Shown here: positions 24,249 through 31,261 of the stretch, in pieces | Layout of the letters: each line of letters begins with the position of its first letter | Position numbering within the stretch: position 1 is the stretch's first letter | Assembly (NCBI GenBank): GCA_964602995.1 | Contig: CAZRTM010000044.1 | Span: 1 to 31,261 of the forward strand | DNA: 31,261 bases | Reading direction: 5' to 3' | Source: JAAYYY01 sp964602995 | GTDB taxonomy: Bacteria > Chloroflexota > Anaerolineae > Promineifilales > Promineifilaceae | The notes under the pieces: model-generated | Database searches by the model: none | What the model was told of the DNA's origin: nothing | The model's input: the letters and a program-made list of their open reading frames with translations, nothing else | Translations under genes and position numbers: made by a program

Positions 24249-25139
24249 AATGACCCACTTTTCGTGTGCTCCGACCGGCAAGCGCTCTGCTCCCTGGCGT
24301 TGATTATCATCACGGCCCAGCAGGCTCTTGAAGCGCTGGCTCAGCTCGCCGAAGACGTCACTCAACTGCGCGACGAGCCAGGCCATGCGCGGTTCGGCAA
24401 GCACCTTGCCCGTCAGCTCAATTTGCTCTGTGCCCTTGGGCACTTTGAAGACCACAATAAAGCGTATCGTTTGCGTCTCATGCAGTTCTGGATTTTGCAG
24501 CCGCCACGTGGCGCGCGCATTGCCTTCGCCGGTGGCCGAAATCTCGGCGCGCCCCGTGCGGAAGGCGTAGTCGGCAACCACAATGCGTGAATTCATCTCG
24601 TTCGTGGTCTTGAGCTGGGCCGAGGGGATGCCGGAAATGCCTGTAAGCTCGCTAATGGCGTCGCCGGGTAAGCCAGCCTGCCACTCCAGGTTACCGTCAA
24701 GCCCCAGCGTCAGCCCGCCGCCCCATTCCAACACTGTGCGCCAGCGGGGTTGGGGAAAGATGGTCTGCACGATGGGCATTTCGTCTGGGCCGAACTCCAG
24801 CCGGCACTCCACCGTCTGGAATTGGGCGCCCCGTTTGGGATGCAGGGAGACGTTCAACGTCATGTAGTAGAAGTCGAAGGTATTTTCCATCTGCTGCAAC
24901 TGGATGGGGTTCAGCGTGACCCCCGCTGCGGCAAAGGAGTCGGGCGTCAGGCGCATGAGGTTGTCGTAGGGGTTGCCAAAGGTGACTTCGGTTTCCCGCA
25001 GTGCGGTCAGCGCCTCCCCGCCGCGTCCCAGTTTCTGGCCATAAGCCAGCGTTCCCTCCTCTTGCGCTACTTCAGTCAGCAGCTCATCCAGCAACGTTTG
25101 TGCTGCGGACAGCTCATCATCTGCGGCAACACGGCTCAT
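24231..25139 (-). CDS. uncharacterised 302-residue protein upstream of the CHAT protease
   Basis: I do not recognise the family. There is no signal peptide or membrane segment. The N-terminal 40 residues are acidic and helical. Residues about 75-265 are rich in beta strands (FDFYYMTLNVSLHPKRG, QTVECRLEFG, TIRFIVVFKVPKGTEQIELTG), suggesting a beta-sandwich or barrel. The C-terminal 40 residues (LVAQLSDVFGELSQRFKSLLGRDD) are amphipathic helix followed by a polar tail. The start is ATG 25139 with GGAGG 8 nt upstream. The gene is first after a good promoter and the CHAT protease gene follows after 50 nt, so the two proteins probably work together as sensor, substrate or regulator and protease. 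That link rests on position only. Confidence 0.75.
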   Translation of the reverse strand: MSRVAADDELSAAQTLLDELLTEVAQEEGTLAYGQKLGRGGEALTALRETEVTFGNPYDNLMRLTPDSFAAAGVTLNPIQLQQMENTFDFYYMTLNVSLHPKRGAQFQTVECRLEFGPDEMPIVQTIFPQPRWRTVLEWGGGLTLGLDGNLEWQAGLPGDAISELTGISGIPSAQLKTTNEMNSRIVVADYAFRTGRAEISATGEGNARATWRLQNPELHETQTIRFIVVFKVPKGTEQIELTGKVLAEPRMAWLVAQLSDVFGELSQRFKSLLGRDDNQRQGAERLPVGAHEKWVIELPQA

Positions 25140-25185
25140 GACAATATCCTCCGGTCTTAGACGCTGGATCTCCCGAACTGAGAAT

Positions 25186-25215
25186 ATCTTAGCTGTGTTG
25201 CGCTGGCTGCGTCAA
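25186..25215 (-). promoter_or_regulatory. putative promoter of the CHAT two-gene unit
   Basis: On the minus strand, TTGACG (25210-25215), an 18-nt spacer and TAAGAT (25186-25191) lie about 50 nt before the start of the 302-residue gene. A perfect palindrome CACCGCGGTG sits further upstream, close to the end of the exonuclease gene. Its role is unclear. Confidence 0.5.
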
Positions 25216-25285
25216 GGATGACTCTCTTTACAGAACAGAGGGAGTATTTGAGTGCAGCGTTGGGTCACCTCACCGCGGTGGGCAA

Positions 25286-25858
25286 TCAGGCGTCGCGGCG
25301 GGCCTTTTGCAGCAGCCCGCCAAGAAGCGCAGCGACGTTCCAGGCGTCCGAATCTCCCCGGTGATAGGTGCCTTCAAACTCCATGCCCATCATCTTTAGC
25401 GCACAGGGTAGGTCGGGTTCTTCCGGCAACTGGTGTACCAGTGTGAATAGATTTTTGACATTGATGTGCGTATCACTAAAGGGATAGAAGACTCTCGATA
25501 GCCGGCACTGCCTGGCAAACTGATTTCTGTCGTAGTTGCCAAAACTGGCCCAGGGGCGCAGGAGAGAGGCGTAATCGTTGCGCAATATGTCGCACGCCTC
25601 TTGGAACGTCATACCTGCCTCAACCTGTGCCTGCGTGAGCGTGGTTAGCTGTGAACAGAAATCGCTTACTTTAGAGTACACTGGCCGCACGATCATGCTG
25701 CGGCGAGCGCTCCGCTTGCCACTGGCGACGTCCAATAGACAGACGCCAATTTCGATGATCTCGCTTTGCTGGCCCGGAGGCGGAGGCCCTTCCCAACAGG
25801 TTGATTCGACGTCGACAACGATGATTTGATCTAATAAACGGTCTGTCAACGAGTTCAA
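25286..25858 (-). CDS. DEDDh 3'-5' exonuclease (ERI-1/KapD-like)
   Basis: This is a predicted 3'-5' exonuclease on RNA or DNA, 190 aa, a lone DnaQ-fold domain. All five catalytic residues are visible: Asp16 and Glu18 in VVDVEST, Asp110 in FGNYDRNQF, and His166 and Asp171 in HRGDSDAWN. The FGNYD and HRGDSDAWN segments match the ERI-1/KapD branch more than the replicative proofreading subunit. No ATG is available near the N-terminus. TTG at 25858 is only 1 nt from AAAGGA, while TTG at 25849 has a better spacing of about 10 nt, so the true start may be three codons later. It follows the MocA-like gene by 56 nt and is probably last in that group. Confidence 0.88.
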   Translation of the reverse strand: MNSLTDRLLDQIIVVDVESTCWEGPPPPGQQSEIIEIGVCLLDVASGKRSARRSMIVRPVYSKVSDFCSQLTTLTQAQVEAGMTFQEACDILRNDYASLLRPWASFGNYDRNQFARQCRLSRVFYPFSDTHINVKNLFTLVHQLPEEPDLPCALKMMGMEFEGTYHRGDSDAWNVAALLGGLLQKARRDA

Positions 25859-25914
25859 ATCCTTTCCAGAATGATGGTAATTGCAGCGCGAACCGGGAGC
25901 AATTATCAGGCGCT

Positions 25915-26508
25915 TTACGTGGGATGGTAGCGTTCGTAATCTTCCGGCCGGTCCAGATCGCGCAAAATTGTATCGCTATCTACCTCTACGAAATATAGCT
26001 GATCCTCGTTGTGACGGAGTAAGGTACGAGGAGCATCACCTACGGGTAACGCCAGTAACGCCTCAAAGAAAGGGCGCCCGATTAACACCGGATTGCCGCG
26101 CTGGCCCTGGTAGACAGGCGCGATGAGATCGCCGCGGCCCTGGCGGTAGGCGTCCATAATCTGGTTGTAAATTTGCGGTTCAACCATCGGCTGGTCGGCA
26201 AGGACGGCCAGAACGGCCTGACAGCTTTGCGGCAAATGGCGTATTGCCACCTGCAGAGAAGAAAGCATTTCGTCCGTTGCGTAGTGCGGGTTATGTACGG
26301 TCTCAACGCCATGTGCGGCAGCAATTTTTGCTACTTCTTCTCGTCTGTCGCCGGTGACCACCAGCACTGCGTCGGCCGTGCTGCGGCGCACATTCTGTAA
26401 TGTCTGTCCCAGAACCGTCGTTCCTTCCCAGGGTAACAACTGTTTGGAGCGGCCCATTCGGCGGCTTTGCCCTGCAGCCAGGACAACGGCAGTGACGCTA
26501 TCAGACAT
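25915..26508 (-). CDS. MobA/MocA-like nucleotidyltransferase
   Basis: This 197-aa NTP-transferase resembles molybdenum-cofactor cytidylyltransferase (MocA). The signature LAAGQSRRMGRSKQLLPW is at about residues 10-27, including the G-x-S-x-RMG-x-K nucleotide-binding loop. The acidic metal site is in ADQPMV near residue 107, followed by GQRGNPVLIG. In the family the product is a dinucleotide form of molybdopterin (MCD) for xanthine-dehydrogenase-type enzymes. No molybdoenzyme or other moco gene is in the window, so the substrate is not proved. It starts at ATG 26508 without a strong ribosome-binding site, 26 nt after the small membrane protein, which fits translational coupling. Confidence 0.85.
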   Translation of the reverse strand: MSDSVTAVVLAAGQSRRMGRSKQLLPWEGTTVLGQTLQNVRRSTADAVLVVTGDRREEVAKIAAAHGVETVHNPHYATDEMLSSLQVAIRHLPQSCQAVLAVLADQPMVEPQIYNQIMDAYRQGRGDLIAPVYQGQRGNPVLIGRPFFEALLALPVGDAPRTLLRHNEDQLYFVEVDSDTILRDLDRPEDYERYHPT

Positions 26509-26534
26509 GGGCGGCGGCCGGTTGTTCAGTAATT

Positions 26535-26882
26535 TCAGTCGTCTCCGAAGGGATCAATGGTGCGCGTGTAGGCAGATGGTGTTCCCGGCCGTTGCCGCCC
26601 CTCTGGGCTGGCGAGGGCGTAGCCCATAATGAGGAAGAATTGCATGATGGCGACAAGGACAAGGATGGACGCGCCGAAAATCAGTTCCTGGGAAATGGAT
26701 CTGGGCACGCTCAGTGTGTTATAGAAGAAGCTGTAATCGATAAACCCGATATCAAACAACCAGCGCAACACGAAAAAACTGATGACAGCGGATATTAGCA
26801 GCCATGTGGTTTGCACGATGGTCCGCAATGCAAACCCCTTGCGGCTGGCGACTTCACGTTCTCTATGCTTGTCCAGGCGCAT
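26535..26882 (-). CDS. small two-helix membrane protein
   Basis: This 115-aa protein of unknown function has a basic N-terminus (MRLDKHREREVASRKGF). A first hydrophobic segment lies at about residues 20-45 (TIVQTTWLLISAVISFFVLRW). A second is at about 68-92 (LIFGASILVLVAIMQFFLIMGYAL). The polar C-terminal tail is about 23 residues. Both hydrophobic segments should cross the membrane, leaving N- and C-termini on the same side. No family is recognised. The start is ATG 26882 with GAGG 7 nt before it. It follows the cysteine-rich lipoprotein by 12 nt and precedes the MocA-like gene by 26 nt, so the three are probably one operon. Confidence 0.72.
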   Translation of the reverse strand: MRLDKHREREVASRKGFALRTIVQTTWLLISAVISFFVLRWLFDIGFIDYSFFYNTLSVPRSISQELIFGASILVLVAIMQFFLIMGYALASPEGRQRPGTPSAYTRTIDPFGDD

Positions 26883-26894
26883 TGTTCGTCCTCT

Positions 26895-27359
26895 TTATTG
26901 GGGTGGCAGCGCGTTGAAGACACACCATTCGGCCACCCAGGCTTCGACGTTTCGATTGGGAACAAAGACACGGAAGAAAGTAACCGGAAACTCAAGCCCG
27001 GTTGCATTTTCGACGAGGGTCACAGGTCGCTGTTCGCGTACTTCAATAGGGGAATTGTTCGGAACGGCCAGGTCGTGGTCAATGGCCGAGACTGCTGGTT
27101 GATCCACACTCATCAGCACCACCGTGCCGCGGTCTTCGCTCTCGCCGCATTGGCCGCGGTCACGACATTCCTGGCTGCAGTTTAGCGATGCTCCTTCGAC
27201 AGGTGGTGCGACTTCCTCGGGGGCTGCCGTCCCGTTGCCACCACCGCCACAGGCGGCGATGACGTTGACGAGCAGAACAAAGGCGATCAACAGTCGCACT
27301 TGCAGTTGAGGTAAACGCAGTTTCCCCCACTCTAGCGTAACCCGTTCTTCCTCTGTCAC
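26895..27359 (-). CDS. cysteine-rich lipoprotein
   Basis: This 154-aa secreted lipoprotein of unknown function has a signal sequence running through LLIAFVLLVNVIAAC, with the lipobox Cys at residue 37. A Gly-rich spacer follows. The mature part carries CSQECRDRGQC, a short Cys-spaced cluster, and a second half of alternating strands (VREQRPVTLVENA, FFRVFVPNRNVEAWV) that looks SH3-like or beta-barrel, ending with EWCV. The start is GTG 27359 with AAAGGAGAG ideally spaced. It is first of the small operon with the membrane protein and MocA-like gene. About 200 nt upstream of it, up to 27556, hold no further gene that I can support. Confidence 0.75.
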   Translation of the reverse strand: MTEEERVTLEWGKLRLPQLQVRLLIAFVLLVNVIAACGGGGNGTAAPEEVAPPVEGASLNCSQECRDRGQCGESEDRGTVVLMSVDQPAVSAIDHDLAVPNNSPIEVREQRPVTLVENATGLEFPVTFFRVFVPNRNVEAWVAEWCVFNALPPQ

Positions 27360-27556
27360 ATTCTCTCCTTTGAAGGCCCAAATTCAGGCTGGCACCGGTA
27401 CCTGTTACCCTGTCACCGTCAGGGCGCCGCCGCCAGTGACCGGCGAGCGGCGAATTTGATACGAACAGTCTACCAAAACGGTACTGCAGCGACAATGGAC
27501 GACGCGCCTCAATGGGACATAAGAGGGATGGTCCATGCGCAGGCTGCTCAGGCGCT

Positions 27557-28291
27557 TTATTGCGCCTCAAGCAGCTCCCGGTATTGGGCAGTGCGTTTGG
27601 TGCCTTGAATCTCTGATACGTGCGGCTCGCGGCCCGGATCCAGGCCCTGGCCGACGAGCCAGCCCTGTTTCACCGCCGGCGCGAACTGGCGCCAATCGCC
27701 ACGATAGCGCTTCTGCCATCGCTCCTTGATTCTGGGCCATTCGCTCTCCCAACTGACATTTTGCCCCGACATCTCGCGGCCGAGTATATAGCCGAAGCGG
27801 TATCCCGGCTCATAGGTCTCATAGCTGAATCCTTTAGGAGCGTAGCGGGCCTGAAAGTGGCGTTTGAAGGCGGCACGGGTATCACTCGAGAAGTCGCCGG
27901 TCGTGGCCTTGACCATGACCAGGCGCAGGGTCATCACTTCATCCTCGCTGTGTAGGGCTGTAACATCCACAAGCCCTGGCCGTTGGATAGTTTGCAAAAC
28001 GCGGTCGCGCATTCCGCCGTCCACGCGCACAGCAACGGCGCCGCCGCCATATCTAATCTCCTCGCGTGCGGCGGAAGCCTGCTCGCGGGGGATGTCTAGC
28101 CTCTTCAGGGTTTCTCTCAACTCAGATACTTCTTCCTGCTTTTCCCCACTCGCCCGTAGCTGCTGGAAGATGCGGTCTGCATCCCACTTGATGAGGTAGA
28201 CGTCGCCAGAAGGAATTCCGCTCTCAATCAACTCTTCTGCCGTCTGCTGAGCGTAGGCGATATTGTTGTAAAGGGCCACAATGATGTCCAT
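27557..28291 (-). CDS. stress-protein-like cytoplasmic protein (GSP17M/YflT-like N-terminus)
   Basis: This 244-aa protein has no signal peptide. The N-terminus (MDIIVALYNNIAYAQQTAEELIESG) and the strand that follows resemble general-stress domains of the YflT/GSP17M type, which are thought to sense or bind, not catalyse. A repeated GGGAVAVRV strand lies near residue 86. The C-terminal part has a recurring stress-protein pattern: FSYETYEPGYRFGY, an aromatic WPRIKERWQKRYRGDWRQFAPAVKQGW, with conserved Trp/Tyr/Glu spacing. The start is ATG 28291, because AGGAG is 7 nt before it. A GTG one codon earlier is also in frame. It has a perfect TATAAT upstream and appears to be a single-gene transcript. 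The family match is a recollection, not a search. Confidence 0.65.
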   Translation of the reverse strand: MDIIVALYNNIAYAQQTAEELIESGIPSGDVYLIKWDADRIFQQLRASGEKQEEVSELRETLKRLDIPREQASAAREEIRYGGGAVAVRVDGGMRDRVLQTIQRPGLVDVTALHSEDEVMTLRLVMVKATTGDFSSDTRAAFKRHFQARYAPKGFSYETYEPGYRFGYILGREMSGQNVSWESEWPRIKERWQKRYRGDWRQFAPAVKQGWLVGQGLDPGREPHVSEIQGTKRTAQYRELLEAQ

Positions 28292-28345
28292 CACTTTACT
28301 CCTGTTCTTCCTACTCTTCGGCTCTCAACTCCAGATAGTACGCCT

Positions 28346-28351
28346 ATTATA
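28346..28351 (-). promoter_or_regulatory. -10 box upstream of the stress-protein-like gene
   Basis: A perfect TATAAT on the minus strand lies about 55 nt before the start codon. The matching -35 position (28369-28374, GTAAGA) is poor, so recognition may need an extended -10 or an activator. Confidence 0.35.
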
Positions 28352-28456
28352 CGCCAATTATCATACCATCTTACTCGGGAGGGAAGGAAGCTGCTCTATA
28401 TAATGGCATAAAGTGGGGATATAGTTTTAGATACAGCCTGGCAGAAGCGAATTGTC

Positions 28457-28494
28457 AAAAGAAAAAGCCGCCAGTAACAAGTACTGGCGGCTTT
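28457..28494 (-). terminator. intrinsic terminator of the cofD-cofC operon
   Basis: A perfect 13-bp stem (28464-28476 with 28482-28494; AAAGCCGCCAGTA arm) and 5-nt loop are followed on the minus strand by a T-rich run extending the stem (TTTTTCTTTT). It lies 33 nt beyond the cofC stop codon. It is the clearest Rho-independent terminator in the window. Confidence 0.9.
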
Positions 28495-28527
28495 CAGATT
28501 ATGAGCACTATTGGTGAAGGCTCCGAG

Positions 28528-29193
28528 TCAAGCCATCTTTTCGGCGCTTACCAGATTGCCGCTCACGGCCTGATAGTTGTGCCAATCTTCTTCCGTGTCC
28601 AGATCGAACTTAAGCCCCGGCGCGTGTACGACGCGGCTTGCCATACCAAGCTGTTCCGCTTCTTCCAGGTGACGCTCGAAGCTGCCAGGGCCATAGCTGA
28701 ATTCGAAACCGGTCGGTGGGCTGATGTAGAGCGCGTTGGTGCCATCATTCTCGGTGTCGGGGCAAATGGCGACAGTGCGAGGCAGGCGATAGGGGAATGA
28801 TTGCCCGTTATGATTACTGGAGGGCGCCGCCGTTGCCAGCATCATCTTCACATCTTCAACGGTGATCAGCGGTAGGTCGGCGGGAAGGATGAGGATACCG
28901 GATGCCTCTTGCGCCGCCGCGATGTGCGCGGCACGGGTCAGAGCCAGGTTCAGGTCCTGCTTGTCTCCTTCGCCATAGGAGTATGCCCCATGTTTGCGGG
29001 CGATTTTCAAGGCTGCCGGATCGCGGCTGATAACCAGCGTACGGTAAATGGACGGCACGTTGTTGAGCGCCTCTAGCGTGCGGTTGAGCATGGCAGTGGT
29101 CAGCTCTGCTCGTTCATCTGGCGAAAGGATGTGCGACAGGCGGCTCTTTCCATAGCGTAGCGGTTTCACCGGTATGATGGCCCAGATTGTCAT
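28528..29193 (-). CDS. cofC: 2-phospho-L-lactate (or PEP) guanylyltransferase, F420 biosynthesis
   Basis: This enzyme activates a phospho-acid (2-phospholactate, or phosphoenolpyruvate in actinobacterial FbiD) with GTP for F420 side-chain assembly. It is 221 aa, normal length. The N-terminus IWAIIPVKPLRYGKSRLS is the family signature. PADLPLI is the acidic metal site, and CPDTENDGTNAL and the substrate-loop segment FEFSYGPGSFERH are also typical. It starts at ATG 29193 and overlaps the cofD stop codon by 4 nt (ATGA), so translation is coupled. A terminator follows. Which phospho-acid is used cannot be decided from sequence here. Confidence 0.93.
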   Translation of the reverse strand: MTIWAIIPVKPLRYGKSRLSHILSPDERAELTTAMLNRTLEALNNVPSIYRTLVISRDPAALKIARKHGAYSYGEGDKQDLNLALTRAAHIAAAQEASGILILPADLPLITVEDVKMMLATAAPSSNHNGQSFPYRLPRTVAICPDTENDGTNALYISPPTGFEFSYGPGSFERHLEEAEQLGMASRVVHAPGLKFDLDTEEDWHNYQAVSGNLVSAEKMA

Positions 29194-30170
29194 TGGTTAA
29201 TAAGCTCCATAGTAAAATTCATTATTTCCCGGGCAAGACGGAGACGCTCTGCCCGGTCTTTCATTATCGTATTCGTACACAAAAGTTCGTGTTGTGATTG
29301 CACATTACCCTTGTCGACGGTGTCGTAGACAAAGATGTCAATCAGGTCGTCGTAATGATTGGCAATGGCCTGTGCCGTCACCGGCATCTCCATCTCTTCC
29401 ATCATTTTGGCAGCCGGGCCTTTCACAGCTTGCCCACCAATGATGGGGCTGACGGCGACGACAGCTTCTGGCAAGTCGGCGACCATCTCGCGGATGGGAT
29501 AGACGTTCAGGATCGGATCGATGCTGACAAAGGGGTTGGAAGGCGCAATGACGACGATGTCAGCCTTCTCCAACGCCCACAGCACCGAAACGGTGGCCTG
29601 CACATCCTGCGGCAGATGGATCTTCTTGACTGCCGGTTGCCAGCCGTTCTTAACGAACCATTCCTGGAAAGGCTGCCTCCCTTCGGGCGTCTCGACGATG
29701 GTCGGGGCGGGCCTGTCGCTCATGGGCAACACAGCCGGCCCTACACCGAACTGCCGGCACAGGTGACGCGTCACTTCGGTCAGCGTATGACCGGCGCCTA
29801 ACATCTCTGTGCGCACCAGATGGGTGGCCAGATCAAGATCACCTAATCGAAACCAGTCAGGACCTCCGAGGCGGCTCACCTCGCTAATCGTACGCCACGT
29901 CTCCCCGGCACGTCCCCATCCACTTTCCACATTGGCTTCGCCAGCCAAAGTGTACGTAATTGTATCTAAATCGGGGCAAATAGTCAGCCCGAGATGTTGA
30001 AAGTCATCGCCGGTGTTGACAATGACCGTCAGATTCTCACTTGATACGATTTGTGCAAAACCGTCGGCTAACTTTGCCCCACCCACGCCGCCGGCAAGGA
30101 TAACGATGTTTGCGTTGCCGTCTACATTGTTGAGTACATTGTCATCCATACCAGGATTGTATTCGGACAT
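29190..30170 (-). CDS. cofD: 2-phospho-L-lactate transferase, F420 biosynthesis
   Basis: This enzyme transfers the activated phospho-acid from CofC product to the deazaflavin Fo, giving F420-0 (or its dehydro form). It is 326 aa. GGVGGAKLADGF (from residue 27) and the nucleotide/Fo-binding NTGDDFQHLGLTICPDLDTI are diagnostic. IAPSNPFVSIDPIL is also typical. I use ATG 30170, which has AAGGTG about 9 nt upstream. GTG 30182 and ATG 30149 are alternatives. It is followed by cofC with a 4-nt overlap. The glutamate ligase cofE/fbiB and the Fo synthase are not in this window. F420 supports hydride-transfer enzymes, for which no clear user is seen nearby. Confidence 0.94.
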   Translation of the reverse strand: MSEYNPGMDDNVLNNVDGNANIVILAGGVGGAKLADGFAQIVSSENLTVIVNTGDDFQHLGLTICPDLDTITYTLAGEANVESGWGRAGETWRTISEVSRLGGPDWFRLGDLDLATHLVRTEMLGAGHTLTEVTRHLCRQFGVGPAVLPMSDRPAPTIVETPEGRQPFQEWFVKNGWQPAVKKIHLPQDVQATVSVLWALEKADIVVIAPSNPFVSIDPILNVYPIREMVADLPEAVVAVSPIIGGQAVKGPAAKMMEEMEMPVTAQAIANHYDDLIDIFVYDTVDKGNVQSQHELLCTNTIMKDRAERLRLAREIMNFTMELINQ

Positions 30171-30263
30171 AGTCAGAAACACCTTAACATATTTGGTTGC
30201 TCCCCGCGACTGTTTTCGCCCTACGTTTAGCCAACGTTCAGTGAAGCAAGCGACCTTGAGGCG

Positions 30264-31261
30264 CTAGCGGCGACCGTTAAGCACGTAGTGCGCGGCGGCC
30301 TGGGCCATGGTGGCGACACCGTTGACCATCGCCCGCTCGTCGAAATCGAAATTGGGGTGGTGGTGCGGATAGTGCAGCCCTTTGGCCTCGTTGCGCGAGC
30401 CGACGAAGAAGTAGCAGCCGGGCACTTCTTCCAGGATATGGCCCATATCTTCAGAGGCCATATCACGCCCATCTATCACGTTCTCGCTGCCGACGATCTG
30501 GGCCGCTGCATCATGGACTACCTGTACGACGTTCGCATCGTTCACCACGGCCGGTACAATGGCCACGGTTTCCATGTGCGCGTGGCAGCCAAAGGCCGTG
30601 GCCATGTAGCGGGCCATTTCCAGGATGCGGCGGTAGATGAGGCGATGTATTTCGCTGTCATAACTGCGCACGGTCCCTTTGAGGACGGCCTGTTCGGGGA
30701 TGACGTTGAAGGTGGAACCGGCTGAGAATTCGCCAACGGTGACGACCACGCTCTCCAGCGGATCGATGTTGCGGCTGACGATGCTTTGCAAGGCAGCGAC
30801 AATGTGCGCCGCCGCCAGCACCGGATCGACCGCTTTGTGCGGCGCAGCGCCGTGGCCACCGCGGCCATCTACGGTGAGGGTGAAGACGCTGGAGGCTGCC
30901 ATGCACGCTCCGGCCGTGACGCGCACCTGGCCCAGTGGGATATGATTCCAGAGATGCATGGCCAGCGCTACATCTGGCTGTGGATCCTCGAGTACGCCGT
31001 CGGCAATCATGGCAAAGGCGCCGCCCAACCCCTCCTCGGCCGGTTGGAACATGAACTTGAGCCGCCCGGCGATCTCCTCGCGGCGGCGGGCCATCAGATG
31101 AGCGAGGCCCAGGCCCATCGCCATGTGCCCGTCGTGCCCGCAGGCATGCATCTTACCGGGATTGACCGACTTATAATCAACGTCGCGGGTCTCTTGTATA
31201 GGGAGGGCATCCATGTCGAAGCGTAACAAAACAGTTGGGCCGGGATGGGCGCCGTCCAGCA
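30264..31261 (-). CDS. M20-family amidohydrolase/aminoacylase, 5' end outside the window
   Basis: This is a metal-dependent N-acyl or peptide amidohydrolase of the M20D type (aminoacylase, IAA-amino-acid or hippurate hydrolase group). The frame is open to the right edge, with 331 codons visible. About 60-80 N-terminal residues are likely missing. An in-frame TTG at 31229 is not a real start, because the upstream codons encode GAHPGPTVLL, continuous with the family pattern. Metal and active-site motifs are LRFDMDALPIQE, HACGHDGHMA (Cys and His ligands), DMASEDMGHIL and the HHHPNFDFDE C-terminal motif. The dimerisation domain lies in between. It precedes cofD by about 90 nt on the same strand. 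The exact substrate is unknown. Confidence 0.92.
   Translation of the reverse strand, partial: LDGAHPGPTVLLRFDMDALPIQETRDVDYKSVNPGKMHACGHDGHMAMGLGLAHLMARRREEIAGRLKFMFQPAEEGLGGAFAMIADGVLEDPQPDVALAMHLWNHIPLGQVRVTAGACMAASSVFTLTVDGRGGHGAAPHKAVDPVLAAAHIVAALQSIVSRNIDPLESVVVTVGEFSAGSTFNVIPEQAVLKGTVRSYDSEIHRLIYRRILEMARYMATAFGCHAHMETVAIVPAVVNDANVVQVVHDAAAQIVGSENVIDGRDMASEDMGHILEEVPGCYFFVGSRNEAKGLHYPHHHPNFDFDERAMVNGVATMAQAAAHYVLNGRR

Noticed and set aside
28399..28404. A plus-strand TATAAT
   Set aside because: No good -35 box and no plus-strand gene follows. It faces the terminator and the antisense side of cofC.
28501..28800. A plus-strand 99-codon frame after the terminator hairpin
   Set aside because: It is antisense to cofC, which has strong family signatures. 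The hairpin T-tract belongs to the minus strand.

Overview
The window looks like chromosomal DNA of a Chloroflexota-type bacterium, probably from a draft or metagenome assembly, since it carries a run of exactly 100 undetermined bases. The phylum is an inference. It rests on the high GC, a large AAA/TPR regulator, several lipobox-bearing secreted proteins, an F420 gene pair (cofD-cofC) and a CHAT-protease gene occurring together. I see no plasmid or phage genes, insertion sequence, tRNA, rRNA or CRISPR array.

Layout. 1-3005 (+): the C-terminal part of a signal-transduction ATPase with TPR-like repeats, entering from the left. 3038-5248 (-): a MecA-type penicillin-binding lipoprotein. 5533-9468 (+): a very large secreted alpha-amylase lipoprotein whose leader is built on a 15-bp tandem repeat containing the assembly gap. 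9492-13809 (-): lipid kinase, glycerophosphodiester phosphodiesterase, pyruvate kinase and a 349-residue unknown protein with a good upstream promoter. 14038-16988 (-): a thiolase followed 5 nt later by an unusual Rossmann-fold protein. 17155-20819 (-): a CoaBC-like flavoprotein, an alpha/beta hydrolase and leucyl aminopeptidase. 20986-21996 (+): an SDR-type epimerase/reductase. 22013-22531 (-): a DUF1992 protein. 22660-25139 (-): a two-gene unit of an uncharacterised 302-residue protein and a CHAT protease with a C-terminal death-like adaptor domain. 25286-27359 (-): DEDDh exonuclease, MocA-like nucleotidyltransferase, small membrane protein and cysteine-rich lipoprotein. 27557-28291 (-): a stress-protein-like gene. 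28528-30170 (-): cofC and cofD with a clear intrinsic terminator. 30264-31261 (-): an M20 amidohydrolase leaving on the right.

Most genes are housekeeping or metabolic. They cover central carbon and lipid turnover (pyruvate kinase, thiolase, GDPD, lipid kinase), peptide turnover (PepA, M20), cofactor synthesis (CoaBC-like, F420, MocA-like) and the cell envelope (PBP, amylase, lipoproteins). The best candidate for an undescribed system is the CHAT unit at 22660-25139. Its two genes share one recognisable promoter. The second gene encodes a cysteine protease with an intact His/Cys dyad and an adaptor domain of the kind used in bacterial conflict and programmed-death systems. The first encodes a protein I cannot assign to any family. 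The other strongest oddities are the repeat-bearing amylase leader, the CoaBC-like protein with altered active-site motifs, and the thiolase-linked Rossmann protein.
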